A stretch of DNA of 64,000 bases from Amoebophrya sp. A120 (Eukaryota > Sar > Dinophyceae > Syndiniales > Amoebophryaceae). Position 1 is the first letter of the stretch. The number at the start of each line of letters is the position of its first letter. Made by a program: the position numbers and the translations under genes. Under the pieces are notes generated by a model, which was not told where the DNA came from, searched no databases, and was given only the letters and a program-made list of their open reading frames with translations. The stretch covers positions 271,309 to 335,308 of the forward strand of contig CAJINV010000015.1 in assembly GCA_905178155.1 (NCBI GenBank), given 5' to 3'. Positions 12,301 through 27,300 of this stretch are shown one piece after another.

Positions 12301-15300
12301 CCGTGTGGCCGGCAGTGTTTCTGAAGATCTGGGTCTCCCACTGCCGAAATCTCGCCCAAGCGAGGACATCGTCTAAGGACTCCGGAGTTTTACTAGAGGA
12401 CTTCGGCCCAGACGTTGCTGCACCGGATAATCCACCGTCCGCGCTTTGATGATGTTCTTGCGCGGCTTTCACCGCCTGATCGTGTAACAGCGCTTGCACG
12501 GACCCGAGGAGTGTCATCAAACTGTACACCGCCACATTGGGGATTCTTCCATACGCATTGTCGCTCGTCAATGCGATCGTGGGGTTCTGCGGGAGCATCA
12601 CCGAGCTGCCACTCCGTCTTTCGTCATTGGTCTCTTCATCCACCACATTGGCCCAGTCCTTCGTCGCAATGGCAATTTTCGAAGCGGTGATGCGTTCGAT
12701 CTCGTGTCGCTGCTTCTCCAAGCTGTTGATCTTGTTCGTTTTCCGTTTCAATTCGACGCGTTTTTGCTGCACGTTTTGCTCCAAGGCTGCAACCTTGGTC
12801 TGCAAGGTTTCGTATTCCTGCTTCAAGCGGAGCTCGTCTACGTATTCGGCATTGTGCGCTTGTTCGGCAGGAGCTTGTAGGTTCTCGAGAAAGATTTTTA
12901 CCATCTTCCTTCTCTCTTCCATCTTGTGTCGTTGTTCGGCGTCATGCATGTCTGGGAGGTTCTTCTCGATCTCCCCGATCTCGAACAGAAAATTGTCGCG
13001 CTTTTTATCCATTTCATCCTTCACCTGGAAGTATTCCCCTTCCTTGCTGCGCAGCCGCGGTTTGTGCAGATCTAGTTCCTGTTCGTTCTCCCGTAATTCC
13101 CGCACATTTTGCCGCAAGATCTGCCGCTCTTCAATGGTTTTGTGCAACAAAAGCGAGATCTCCGGGCGGATCAAATCGTAGATGATTCTGCCCGGATTCG
13201 GGAAAACCGACGCGCCGAGGGCGTATTCGGATAACGTCACGACCAGCTCAGTAGAAACGGAATTGGGTAAAACATTCATCGTCCCGGCGGAAGATAATAA
13301 ACCCGCTTGCGGAGCAAGATTTTTCGACGTCCCAGAGACGTCTTTGCCAGCCCATACGTGGAGGGAGAGAATCCTCAGCGCGTTGATGATCAAATTTTTC
13401 GGCCGGGGGAACAGTTCCGCGAGCTCCCCGCGGTTCGAGAGCATGTAGGATTTCTCTTTGAAGGCCTTTGACTGTTTCTCCATCTCGTCCAGCTCCTGCA
13501 GATTCTCGTCAATCATGGCCTCCGCGTTCGCAAACGCTGCGGAGGTTGCTCGCGCCGCATTGTTACTACCTCCCAAATTCGACGCGCTGCTGTTCTGCCT
13601 CTGCAGGCCTCCCGCGCGAGCAAGGTCCTGCTCTTTTTTCCGCTGGTTCCGTTTTTCCTTTTCTTTTTTCTCCTTTTTCATCTGCATCCGCGTCTTCATT
13701 TCCCAGGCGGAAGAATCCGACCACCGCTGGCCAGAGAGTAGAACGTTGTGAAGCAGCTGCAGAATTTGGGGCGAGAGTTTGAACGCAAATTTCGTGAAAG
13801 CGGGAGGAATCTGCGACGAGGAAAGTTTCGATCCCGAGAGATCAAAAGTTTCCGCCTGTTGCGAGTCTATGCTCTGAGAGCGACGCCGGTGTAAGAACTG
13901 TTGTTCCGACTGCGGGAGAGGTTGCAGAAAATCGTGTTTCACACACCAGTTGTCCATATTCTTATCCACGTCCCCAACATCCACTTCCATCGGATTCGCT
14001 CCCCGCCCCTCCACACTCGCTCTGGCCACCGAACAGTAGTTGTGGAGCTTTCTCCGTGCGATTTCGGTCTGATCTAGCAGTTTCTATCAACTGTAAAAGT
14101 GTCTGGGTCTGGAAGATTGCAACTTCTCATGCTGTTTTTGGACTCTAAAAATATTTGTATTGCATGTTGACCAGCAAGAGGCGTGCAATTTGTGCTACAC
14201 GGATAGGGCATTTCTCATGCGGTAGAGGTATCACAAAGCCCTCTGAAAATCTGTGATGCTACGGCATGTATTACAGACATCACGGCTCATGGAAAATATG
14301 CATGACAAGTCTAGAAATCTTCCAGACCCAGACATTTTTGCGTTTGATAGTTTCCAGTGCGTGTCAACTAACTCTCGGTAGATCTCCACTGTGATCACGG
14401 AAAACGGGTACGCGCGCGGCACCATCATTGCCAGGAACTTCGCACGCCTTCTTTCCGCCGCAGACGCCGGACGGCCGGGGGACGCGCGGCCGTCGTAGCT
14501 GAGGATGTCCCCAGTTGGGACGGATTCCCCCTGCGCATATGAGGACTTCTTCATCTTTGCCTGCTGGTTCCCTCTCGCGCTGCGATCTGGTAAAGACGTG
14601 TTTGTGTTAGCCTGGGAAAGTCTTCGAGCCGCGTCCCGGCTGAAGGTTTGCCCCATCCCTTCGGCGGCTGCGCTTGCGACGTTTTCGAGCGTCGAGGCTG
14701 CTGTGCCACCAAAAGTCTCGTTACCATCCTCGTCCTCGTCGCCAGTGTCCATAGCTGACCTCCCGATCTTCAGCAACCGATCGTCCTGCAGCCGCACCAG
14801 AATGGGCTCAAACAGACGAAGGAGGCCTTCAAACTTCGAGAGCAGGGACTCCCGCGGGAAGTTCTTGTTCACTTGGTCAGCACCAGATAATTGTTGCACT
14901 TTTTCGGGCGGTTTGGGGAAAACGCGTTCCCAGAACTCCGTGTGGCGCTCGGACTCGGACCTTTCCTCCTTTTTGCTGAAATGCTCCAGCACGTCGGTGA
15001 CCTCGGTCTTGGTCTTGTGGTTGCGCAGGTGGTCCCAGAGGAACTTCAGCGACAAGTCGGCGGCGTCGAGCGTCGTCGACATCTTGCCGGAATTCGACTG
15101 CAGCAGCTCCGCGGCAGGTTCGCCTTGTTGCTTCGACGCACCTCCAGACATTACGCTAGCCTGGTCAACACCGGACGAGCTTCTCTTCCTTTCCTCTCCA
15201 GCAGCCGCTGCTGCACTGAGGAACCGGCTCGGCTCCGTCGGGTGCTCCTGGACGGCGAAGAGATTCAGATCGACGTGGTTCTCGGTTTTGAATTTCGCAA

Positions 15301-18300
15301 TCACGCGGTCCATCTTGTTGGATAACTCGTCTTTCAACTGCTTCTCCGCCTGGTGCAAAGCCTCTTCCTCCAACAAATCTTCTTGGCTTCTGTCCAAGTT
15401 TGCTGTTGTAGTACCAAAAAAGCCAGCACCTTGAGCGCCGGCCTGAGCAGCAGCAGCTGCTGCTCTGGCGCTTCTTGGTGACATGCGGCGACGCACGCCG
15501 TTTAGTGGACTACTTGCGACGCCAGAGGACTGCTGCTCCACCCCGGGTCCTCGCTTTTCGGCCTGTTGGATTTCTTTTCTCTTGGTCGCCATCTCGGCGT
15601 CTTTCTTGTTGAGCTTTTGCTGCAAAATCTTCTGCATTTCCTGGTTCACGACGCGGCTGTTGGCAATGCGCTGGTCGACCGCGAGCTGCACGAGTTCCGT
15701 GTGCGCGTTCTCGATGAACTGCGAAAACCGCGACCAGATGCTGTCCGGCAGCCCGCGGAGAATATCGTGAACCAATTGGACAAGGAAGAGGATGTTTTTC
15801 TTCATTTCGATGTCCACATTAGGTTTGTCAAGCAGCGTTAGGATAGACAACAAAGCCACCTCCAGCTTCTTTGCAATTTCGTACTTTTGAGTGAACTCAC
15901 GGTCGGCAATTATCGTTTCCACATCTCTCGACATTAGTGTCCCGCCCCGGAGGTCTTGTTCCTGGTGCTCTTCGTCGTCATTTGCCATCCCAGGCACGCC
16001 CGCATTCGAGAACGTGCTAGCCTGCCTCTGAACCCTGGCTCCTCGACCGCGCACGGGCGATTCCCCCCCAGGCCCAGCGGGCCCCGCGGCACCAGCATGA
16101 CCTTGTGAACCTGCGCCAGTCTGTGAAAGGTTCGCAAGCCGGTTCTCCGCTCGATTTTGCAGTTCGACTGCCTTCACGTTTACGTAGTAAGTTTCCAAAT
16201 CCTGTCCCAGGTGGGGCAATAATTCGAATCGTTCCTTGAAGATGTCCTTCTTTGCAGCGCCGTCTGTCGAGGACACCGCACCGTCAGTGCTGTCCGTTGC
16301 CTCTGAGGAAGAGCTTAAGAACTCTCTCGAGATCATCAAAAAGGAATTCCAAACGGCGTTCCAGTACTGGTTTCGAATCTCCAGATCCGGCTCTAGCGCC
16401 ACGGCGGAGAGCAATCGCGGCCAAATGTCGCTCCACGGGTCCTCGGGAATGACCCCACCGATGTTTCGCACGCCATCTCGACCCCTGTTCACTCTCGCAG
16501 GGTCGTGCTCCTCGCCCCAAAAGAAGATCCTGCAGTGCACCGGCCGCTTCGCTTCCTTCCAGATTTTCTCCGCGATCATCCTTCGGCGGCGCAAATTGTC
16601 GAGCGGTTTCAACTGAGAAGGCTGCAACTGGAAGAAGTTTCGCTTGTTTCGCACCATTTCCTTCAGGTTCTCCGGCCTTCGCACGTCCAACGAGCTTTTC
16701 ACCTCGGTCTGCACCGTTTTCACCGAGTCGATGAAGGTTTCCTTCATTTGTCGGAGATCAATCGCGGAGATCTTTTCGATCATGTTGTCCACCCGGTTGC
16801 CGTATGCAGTGGAAATGTGTTCTTTCCGGGTCTGGAATATATATGGAACTTGTAGTGTTGATGCTTGTCTGCCACAACTCTGCGGGTGAATCTGTGTAAT
16901 ACATGCTCTGTTGACTAGGAATAAAGCGCTGCTTCGGCTTCCTCCTTTCTTACGCAAAGGTGCAGTTTGTAAAATGCGAATTCATCGTCCGGGGGGCGAC
17001 AGCAACACGTTCTAGAAACTTGTCATGCTTCTTTGCTGCACTAGAAATGTTCAAGTCCATTCCGTACCTGCAGCATCACAAGTTCTTTGTTCCAGACGCA
17101 GACGAAATCCAAAATGTTCATTTGATATGGTGACGTTGTCGTAGATCTTTTTCAGCAGTTCGAATTCCCGCTTTTCCTCCCGCAGCGGCTCCAGCTCCTT
17201 ATCCCCCGGAGTAAGGCCCCGCAGCTTCTCGTCGAGCTCCCGCTTTTCCGCAGCCAAGGCATTCTTGATGTCCGTTGTACACGCTTTCCAGAAGGACCGC
17301 AGGTGCTCGAACCGCTGCCGCGCGTCGCGCTGCTCCTGCAGCTTCACGAGCTTCAGCTCCGAGCGGAGCCACATGATGTCCTCCACCTCGTAGCCGGCAA
17401 ACTCAAACTGCGTATTTTGCGCCGCTTTTGCTCCAATGCTTGTGAGCCTGTTGTCCACCAGAGTGGTGGAGGTTTCGCGGTTGTTGAAGTTGCCGTAATT
17501 TTCGTCCACGAGTTCCAACTCGTCAATCTGCTCCTTTTGTATCCTGTGTAAAAACGTCCCCACCTCAGCGCTGTCATGCAAATCTGCATGCCAAAGCCAA
17601 AAAGAAAAAAGTTTCTCATGCGGAGCCCCATGAGAAGCATCTCCTAGTCGTGTTTTGGAAATTGTGATGCTATGACCAGCATAATATGCTAGGTCTGTGA
17701 TGCTTCTGAACTACCTAAACAGGATTGCACTACGAGGACAAAGAACTTGTCATGCGAAGCAACCAAAGCTGGCTAATTTGTCTAGTAGCTTTCCCATCTT
17801 GACTCTGGTGTGGGGACGTTTTTACTCAAGATATTTTGGGCGGCATCTTCTTTTTTGATGATGTACGGATCCGGGAAGCGGTGCGCGGGGCTGCCGGGCG
17901 ACCGGTCCTTCAGCCGGTCCTTGCCGAAGTCCTTCAGAGACTCGTCGCCGCGAGCTTTGTATCAAATGCAAAAATGTCTGGGTCTGGAAACTTGTGATGC
18001 AAGAAAGGGAAGAGTGAGCTCACTGCAATGCGCTGTCCAGCATGACAAGTTTTTCCGTGGTTCAGAGTTGCGTAATCCGCATGAGAGACTGCGTTTTTGC
18101 ATGGCAGAAAGAAAGCCCTTTTCGCGGGCACGCAATACAGAGTTCAGAGTCATGCCAGACTAGCATGACAAATCTGGCAATCTTCCAGACCCAGACATTT
18201 TTTCAGTCCATACTTTGGCGCGCGGCCGCTCCATCCACACATACATGCGGTCGTCAAATTGTTTCTCCTTCTCCCCGATGTCCTGCGCCTCCGCTATGGA

Positions 18301-21300
18301 GCTCTCAAACGTTACATTCTCAACTGTTACATGATTTGTCATGCAAAATGCACATCAGGATCCATACGATGAAGCTACTTCGCATGACAAATTTTTGAAG
18401 GGCTAAACAGCACTAAAATCCGTGCCAAATTTGTAATGCGAGAGGCGCAAGCTCCCTTCTTTTGCTTTTCCCATTCTTGCATCACAAATTCATGTAACAG
18501 TTGAGAATGTAACGTTTGAGAACGCCATATCCGCGCGCCACCAAGCCTCGTCGCGCCGCATCTCCTCTTGCTCGCGCGCGAGGTGGGACGCATTCGCTGT
18601 ACTGGCACCACCTTCCCCGTTGCTGCCTCCGCGAGAAGATATCCTGCTGAGTAAAAACATACCCACACCAGAGTCAGGATGGGGATTTTGCAACACAAGC
18701 CTAGGAGTTTTGTGAGTCACGCATGACAAGTTGCAGTCCGTAGTGTAGTGCAGGTTCGCAAGGCCAGCTGCGTCAGAAATCCATCTGCTCATCCTGTTCA
18801 CAGCATCACAAATTCCAAAACACGACTGGAAATGGCTCTCATGGGGATGCGCATTACAAGTCTTCCTGTCTTTGCAAATCTGCATTACAACTCTGGTGTG
18901 GGTACGTTTTTACTCAGGATAGAAGACGGCTGGTCCTCTTCGCCCTCATACTCTTCGTCCTCGGCGTACAGCAGGGTGCGCTGCTTGTCGACCAACACCT
19001 CCAAAATTTGGATGGCGTTCAACCGCTATCAAAAGGAAAAGCCCCCCCTCCCCATATCAAAACGGAATTTCTGATGCTGTATTTGTGTACACAGATCAGC
19101 TTTGTATTGCAGAGAGGCACTGCGGCCAGATCCCCAGCTAGGTAGGGGCGTCTTGGTTTGGTAAGTTGCTCAGCATGGTAAACGGCTCCCCTTTAGGCCC
19201 AAGAGCATGACAAATCGCTTCCATAACAGGGCGGAACCTTCTGCCTTTGCCTTCTTGCAAGACAGATGTGATTTGTGACCTCAAATCAGCAAGACAAATT
19301 TTCGGAAACAAACATACCTTTTCAATATAGGGAGGGGGAGTTTTTCCTCTCAATAACCGCATCTGCCACATGCGCTTACGGTGAAACCGGTGCAGCGCCT
19401 TTTTCTGCATCTTGAGCAAATTCTGGAGCTCCGCGGCTTCCTTGACCGCGGCCTCCTGCTGTTTCTGCAGTGCTGCCTCCGCGTGTTGATTGCCGCTGTC
19501 CCCCTCGGCTGCTGCACCTTGTCCTGTCTGTCGCACTTCGAACGTGGTGAGCTCTTTCAACAGGTGCTGCCGCCTCTCTTTTGCTCTTTTCCAAAAGCTC
19601 AGGTTGTGCGCCTTTGCCGACGTGTTGACCTCTGCTGCGATTCTCTTTTTCTCTCTCTGGACGAGGTGGACGGCTGGTTCTACTTGCATTCTACTTCTTA
19701 GCTCGCTAATCGCTGCTTCTAGCCGCTGAGCAATTTCGGCATCCACCTGCGCCTTTGTGACAAACCCATGCGTCCGGGGCTTGGGATGCGTACTTGGAGG
19801 GCTCTGTCTTTGTTCCTGCCTGAGATTTTCGAAACTGAGAGGCTGATAAGGTTCCCTCGGCCATGTGCCATCAAGCTCTTGGCTCTGAAGAAACGCCGCC
19901 CAGTTCGAATCGGCTAAGTGCTTGCTCTTCGACGCCCCTCCCGGCTTGGTTTTTGCTGGCACTGCTGCTGCTCCTGCTGCAGTACTAGCACCTCCCTCGC
20001 CTCCCAGCTTCGCAATCTCTCGCAGATACTTCCGTTTTTTATCCAAGAAAAAAACATTGTAGGTGTAACTTTTTTGGAGGAACAGCAATACAAATTTGTC
20101 TGGCATGACAGCAAAAACCTGTCATGCGCAGATAGTACGTGAAAACGCCCTTTAATCGACCCTGCGACGCATGCCAAGCATGACATACGCAATCATCTTG
20201 CATGTTGCGCATCACAAATTTACACTAACAACGTTTTTTTCTTGGATATTTTTCCGCCACGGAATAGTATTTGACGTACCGACGCGCGTAGGCGTCCTTC
20301 TTATACAAATATTCTTTGATCTCCTCGTTTGTTCCTTCGGCCATAACTGGCTTGCCGCGCAGTTCCAGTTCCTTTGCGAAGTTTTCGCTCTGCATCTTGA
20401 CCGAGAAAGCTTCCCAGGCCTGTGCGTGTTGTAGCAGCTCCGCCTGGAGTGCGTGTTGGAAGGTCCCGCGAAACGTCGCCTCGCGCGTAGTTCGACTTCG
20501 ACTCATTCTACCTGGCTGCCTGCCTGCGTCGGGCTTTTGGTAGTCGTTGCTCTGTCTCCAGGCCTGCACCGAAAAATCGTTCGAGGCAAAGTGCGAGTAG
20601 GGTGTTTTCTCGTCTTTGAGCTGGAGCGGAAACTGCCCCACGTTCGCGCGCCTTCTCCCGTTCTTTCTCCCTCCTGAAGTGTTAGTGTACAGCTCCGGAT
20701 TATCGATGATGCTATTGTCAAGAAACTCCGCCAGGTGCGGGAAGTACGAATGCAGCGTGACGAAAGTGTTGCTGCCAACAGCTTGCGAAAATTTGTTTTC
20801 GTACTCCAGGCGAAACAGCTTCTTCTTTAGCAGCGCGCACTCATCCTTAATGTCTTCACGTACATGCTCCTCATCTTTTCGCACTTGCGCTACTCCATCT
20901 GCTCCCTCTTTTGGCGTTGGTCTGTACGGACGATTCCCGAACACCGAAGGCGGATACAACTCTTTATCGTGTAGATCTGGCGGACAGATTTCCGCCAGAA
21001 ATGTCTCGACCTTTTGCGACACATGGATGCGCCTTCCGATTTTTTCCCCCCGCCAGCTTCTTTCGCCAGTGTCTTCCATTTCGCCCGTGAAATCCTTGTC
21101 CATCCGCTGCTTGTTTGACAACTGCATCACGGAAAAACCGAGCTTGTCCAGCAGTAAATACGGTGCGGAATCTAAAGGCACGTCAATCTTCCGCTCGAGC
21201 TCTGCGTTTGCGCGCTTCTGTCCTCCGTGCTCAACTGCACCACCCATATTCTTAAATTCGTCGCGCAGTTCGAAGTCGGCCGGGGAGGGAACGCTCTGCG

Positions 21301-24300
21301 CGAAGATGGCCTGCGACGGGGTGATTGGGGCCGAGAGCCCGTGGTAGGAGATGGCACGGTACCGACCGTCGCGGCCCTCGCCTTCGTCCATGCCCGAGAA
21401 CACCTCGCCGTGAAAGGGTTTGCGGGAGGAAACACTTTGCGTCCAGTCCGTCGCGCTGTTGTAACCGCCACGGTACACGCCCGCGGAGCTGGAGACCTGG
21501 CCGCGCTTTTGGTGCAGCTGACCCGTCTATCAAATGTAAAAATGTCTGGGTCTGGAAGATTGCGAGATTTGTGATGCAGTTTTATCCAAGATCCATCAAG
21601 TCTGGAATGCAGCGGCTAGCATCACAGGATCTGCAGCCCCTTGGTGATGCCTGTTCTGCATGAGAAATGCCCTCTCAGCATGGACAGAATAAATGGGCAC
21701 CTTTTGCAAGTCACACATCACAGATTTTTGTACGATCCGCAACATGCATCACAAGTTCGCATCCTTCCAGACCCAGACATTTTTGCACTTGATACCGTCG
21801 GCGGCAGCTGGAAGAGCTCTGCTTGGCGCTCCTCCGCGAACAAAGAGCTGGACAGCGGCGACCAGTTGTCAACGTAGGCGTACTTGTCGTGGTCGGCCTT
21901 GGCTATCCCAGTTCGGCCCTGATATTTCTCCGTCTTCAGTGGCCAGGGCCCGGTCGGCCGCGGGATTTCGAATTCGTGGTGGTGCAGGAGAACTGGACTG
22001 GTGCCATCAACGTCACTAAATCGGCCCAACTTAAACTTGTTTTTCAGCTCCTCATCCGCGCTCGGGGGATTTTTTCCCGCTTTCGGTATCAAGTGTAAAA
22101 ATGTCTGGGTCTGGAAGGATGTAACTTGTGATGCGCATTTCAGAACACACAAAAATCTCTGATGCATAGGCAACAAGGCTGCTCACTTTCTGTCACCAAA
22201 ATGGGGGATTTGTCATGCGGATTCGGCATTGCGGAGGGTTCTCGAAACCTGTGATGCTAGAGCTTCCATGCCAGACCTTCTGTGTCATGCAGAAACAGCA
22301 TGACTCTTCCAGACCCAGACATTTTTACAGTTGATATTCGGGTTGTCCGGCTTATTTTCTACCAGTTTTCCCTCGTAAGCGCTCGCGTCCGGCTATCCTG
22401 AGTAAAAACGTACCCACACCAGAGTTGTAATGCAAATCTGCATGCTGAAAATGTTTCTCATGCGGAGCCCCATGAGAAGCATTTTCTAGTCGTGTTTTGC
22501 AATTTGTCATGCTCCAATCAGCATGGTATGCTAGATCTGTGATGCTGCTGAGCTAGCTCAAACAGCACTACACTACGAATCCAAATTTGTCATGCAAAAC
22601 AGCCAAAACTTGTGGATTTGTCTAGCCGATTCCCCATCTTGATTCTGGTGTGGGTACGTTTTTACTCAGGATACCGGCAGCGTCAGGTTCAGGATGATGT
22701 CCTTGTCTTTCGTGTACCGCACGGGCCCATTGCCGAAGTAGTCTACGTTGATGTGCTGAAACAAAGTGACATACCCGCCCTTCTTCGCCTCGGGTCTTTG
22801 CTGCTCTGCTCCTTCGGCAGTCGGCGCAGGAGCCGGAGATGCACCACTAGCGGCGGAGGTTCTTTCCCCGCCCGCCGCGGGTCCTCCTGTGGGAGGTGTA
22901 GCCGAGGAGGTGGACCTCCCACGGGGGGCACCAGCGGAACCACTACCCTCTTCTTGATTCGTCCAGGTGCTGGCGGGGGCAAGGAGGTTGCGATGGAAAA
23001 TTTCTTTCATGACGAACTGAAACGCGGCCTGGCGATTTCGCGCGGGCTTGGTGGACGGCGGGTGCAAGTGCAGGTTCGCCTTCCAGCGGTCCGTAAAACC
23101 ACGCAGGTCCAGAATCGGGGTCACTTGGTGGAGGTCCATTTCCAGTCGCAGCTTCGGCACATTTGCGTCCAAGGCTTCGCCGGTCGTAACTGAAGCAGAT
23201 ATCCTCTCCAGGTCGCTCTCCGAGAGCGAGGCCATCGTCCATTTCTGCGGAATCTTATCCTGCTCATGCTCCTATCATCTGCAAAAGTATCGCACTCCTA
23301 CTAACACTATATTAAATTGCACTCATCATGCATGACAGGTCTATCTTTCTGTAGGTCAATCACGGCTCCATTTTCTTTCTAAAATTGGGGTTGGTTCTAT
23401 GTCTTAGTGTCAGAGACGGAAGAACGGGACGCTAACAACGCTTTCAAAAAAAAATTGTGATGCGATCATCAATTCAACAGTATACTAGTACGATGCTTTT
23501 TTACAATTCATAGGTCCACGTGCTGCCGACCGTAGATCCTATCAGTTCTGCGTTGGTTGTTCCACCGGTCAAACAGGTAACTAAACTTCCCGCTCTGCTC
23601 ATCGAGGTCAGCTGGCTTTGCGAAGATTTTGTAGGTCTGGATGTCCAGCAAGTTCGATTTCAAATCGTACCCGAACGTGTCGCGCCGAACCGTCTCGAAG
23701 GTGCTTGGGGTGAGTATCATTGGTTCCGTGCCAGGTTTCAAAACCCGAGGCGTCTTCCGGTCCGCCTGATATCCGTACGTGAGGTCGACGGCGTCGTCAG
23801 CAATTTTGTCCAGGTAGGCTTCCGCCCGCTTTTCCAGGTCAGGAAGGTCTTTTTGGTTCTTCAATTGCTCTTCGAGCAGGTTCTCCACCAATTGTTCCTC
23901 CGTGAGGGCATCGCGTTTGTTTCTCAGGGTCACCATCTCGTCCGAGAAGTCTTTCTTGCGCAGGTGGACGAAGGCTTCTTTGTTTTTGTCCTTTTCCTGA
24001 TCGGCCTTCGACCACTGAAAGTCCATTTCCGCGGCAAATTCGCAGTTTTTCGTGATTATATGCGTAATTTTGTCCACGTCCCCCAACAGGACGGATGGCA
24101 GCGTGGAGAAGAACAGGGTCGCCACGTATTCCCGCATGGCCGCGTTAGAAAGCAGGGTCGCGAGGTGTTTTTCCTTGTCCTTCTTCGCTTTTTCCTTCGC
24201 GTCTGCGAGGTTCTCGGCCCGGTTGTACACGACGGCACCCGTGCGGCCGATGCGCTTCACGTCGTAGCCAGCCCAGACCTGGTGTCCGGAATGCGTTTCA

Positions 24301-27300
24301 AACGCCCACTTTTTCTTGGCAAGTTCCTGCATTTTCTCATCCATTTTCTTCTGAGCATTCGCTTTCTCCTCCCTGGACTTGGCGTTCTTGACAGCTAGCT
24401 TGAGCCTCTCGCGCGTGCCCTCCTCTTCGGCCGTTTCGTCCACCGCCAGCCGGTTCTCGAAGTCCAGAATCTGCTCCCGGACCATGCCTATCAAATGTAA
24501 AAGTGTCTGGGTCTGGAACTTTGCTAGACTTGTCATGCAGGTTTTCCATGACCCATATGATCTGTAATGGAGTGCCTAACATGACAGATTCCGTGAGATC
24601 ACTATCATGCTTATCCTGCATGATAGACTGACTGCCTCTCACCTTGATCTGTAGTGGACAGCATTTGGTAATCATGCAACACAGATTTTTGCATGATTCT
24701 GATTCAGCATGACAAGTTGCAACCTTCCAGACCCAGACATTTTTGCAATCCATAGTGCCCGAGGCCATGGCGTTCTCCAGGGTAATATACGCATAGGTCT
24801 TGCCGTCCCTGGGGTCGTACTTGATCTTCAGATTCGGAATCTTGGTCAACAGGTATTCCGCACTGAATTTGCCCGCCAGGTGATCCTCCTCCCACTTGAC
24901 CTTATCGACCGGCTTCGGCTCTGCGGAGCGCGTGAATATCCGGGGCACCGAGGGCAGCGAAATCCTGGGTACGGAAGGCATGGACGGCACCCACCCGCGC
25001 CAGCCGCTCTGCGGTTGTGGGTTTGCGGAAGCCGGCTGCGCCTCCACCGCGGCCGGTCTGGTTTCCCGGGTCGGGGCGGGCGCAGCAGGTGCTTGTTTTG
25101 GCTCCGGGGGGTTTTGCGCAAAATGGATGGTCTCCTCGATGATCTTCATTGCCTTCTCGACCTCGATGCGGTAAGCCCCACTTCTGCTGGTCGCGGTCGC
25201 ATCGGCATCGCCCAGCATGTTTTCGTGTTGCAAAGGAAACGCGACTTTGAGCACGTCCTCTTCGAATCGCTTCATGATCAAGTGCATCTGCTGGTAGAGC
25301 AGGGAATTCGTCACCTTCATTCGGAACTTTGGCGGCGCGTTCAGGTTCGTTTTCACATAGTTTTCCTGACCCCTCGCGGCCGCGGGTCCTCGCGAAGATG
25401 CCGCTTGGCCGTGTCTTAGGAACACTTCCTCCTCCTCCTCTTCCATTTCGACTTTCCTCCGCTTTTCTCGTGCGGCGGCCGCCGTTGCCTCGTGGTCGAT
25501 TGACCCATCGTAAACGGATCTAACTGGCGGTTCCCTAACGTTCCGTGCCGAGCCGGGAATCTCCTCCTTGTCGATGCGCGGCGCGAAGAGCATCTTCGCC
25601 ACGCCCTTGTCGCGGGAGAGTAACAGCCGCTGCACGCACTGCTGCTGCACCTCTTTCTTCAAATCGTTCAGCGACTTGCCTTCCCGCTCCCGTAGTTCGG
25701 CGAGCTTCTCCTTCTCGGTCTTTTCCGTGCGCTGTAAGTGTTTCGTCTCCACCTTAGCCTGCAGTTCGAGGATGGAGTCGAACGACTGGTCGACCACGGG
25801 ATCGAAGGTCAAAAGCGTCATCATCTTTTCCACTAACAGCTCCTTGGTGCGGATGTTTGTCAGCGCGTTCTTCGGCTTGAGAAACAGCTCGCGCTCAAAG
25901 TGGTTGCCCCAAAACCGGCGAAACTCGGTTTCGCCAGACACGCGGCCCGCGTCATACTCCGCCGAGGCCGTCTCCACGCCGCCCCAGCGGTGCCGCAGGT
26001 CGACGAACTGGGCCTTCACCGCGCCGTAGGCTCGTCGCATGCCCGCCCAGTTCTGAAACGAGGCTTGTTTCCGGGTGTCCCAGACCGTACTGAGCAAAGT
26101 GGTCACCCCGCCCAACAAGCGCTGAAACAGTCCCTGGGTGCCGTGCGCCAACCGGGTCACCTGCTCGGCCCAGGTCGTCGTTTTGCGCTCGTTGTAGGCG
26201 GCCTCGGACACCTTCAAATGCTCCGCCCGCTTGCGCAGCACGGGGCCGCGGGCGCGGGTCATCTTCCACCACCGCCAGGTGTCCGCCACCGGGAGCCCCA
26301 GGTCGAAGCTGTCCTTATTCTTGTTAAAGCTCATTTGCCAGTCCTTCACATGCGCGGAGTCGAAGGTGTGTGCGAACTGGCCGTGCTTGGCCACCATTTT
26401 TTGGAAGCTGTGCCGCATGGCCTCTTCCGAAAAGGGGCCCCAGTTTTGCCGCATATCCTGCGTGAAGTCGTTGCGGGTATTATGAAAATGAAAAATGCCC
26501 CCACCCTAGAGCTTGGCTGCATTTGTATTGCAAACCTTTCCAATCGAAACATTCCCCGTCATGCATATATCAGCATCACAAAATAATTTCCATGCTGAAT
26601 AGCTCAAATTTGTATTGCCAAGAGCCCAGAACAAGCCAGGTCTCTTATGCAAAAGATACCTTGCGAGTCTAGATTCTGCATCAGAAACACTCGTAGTCCG
26701 TTCATGCAAGACAGAAAGTTTTCATTTGGAAACTTTGCATCAGAAACTTTTACAAATTCTGGGGTCGGGGCATTTTTCATTGTAATAGGTATCCTCCTTC
26801 ACGACCGCGGACATCGACCGCCCACCGAACATATCAAATGTAAAAATGTCTGGGTCTGGAAACTTGTAATGCTAAAAATGGATGATAGACGCACTGCAAT
26901 ACGCAGCTATGCATGACAAATTTTTGGGCTGCCATGTCTTACGTATTCCGCATGGCAAACTGCGTCTTTGCATGACAGGTAAGAAGGCTTTTTCGTGCCT
27001 ATGCATCACAGATTTCCGAGTCATGCCAGACAAGCATGACAAACTTGCATTCTTCCAGACCCAGACATTTTTACATTTCATAGAACACCTCGTAGGCGCC
27101 GCCGCCGTCCGTGCCGTGGCCCATGCGCAGGGTCATGTACTTGCTGTACCGCAGCCACCGCCACATGATCAACACCTGCTTCTTTGCGGAGGAAACCGAC
27201 CCACTATGCAAAAAGTTGAAATCGCCCTCCCGGTCAAATTGGTCCAAAAATTGTTCCTGGGAATCCCGTATCCTGTGCAAAAGTATCGTACTCGTTTCGT

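Noticed and set aside
3805-16802. Assignment to a giant HECT or other ubiquitin ligase, or a PI3K-like kinase, on size and helical content
   Set aside because: No catalytic motif of these families is visible in the window; helical content alone is not evidence.
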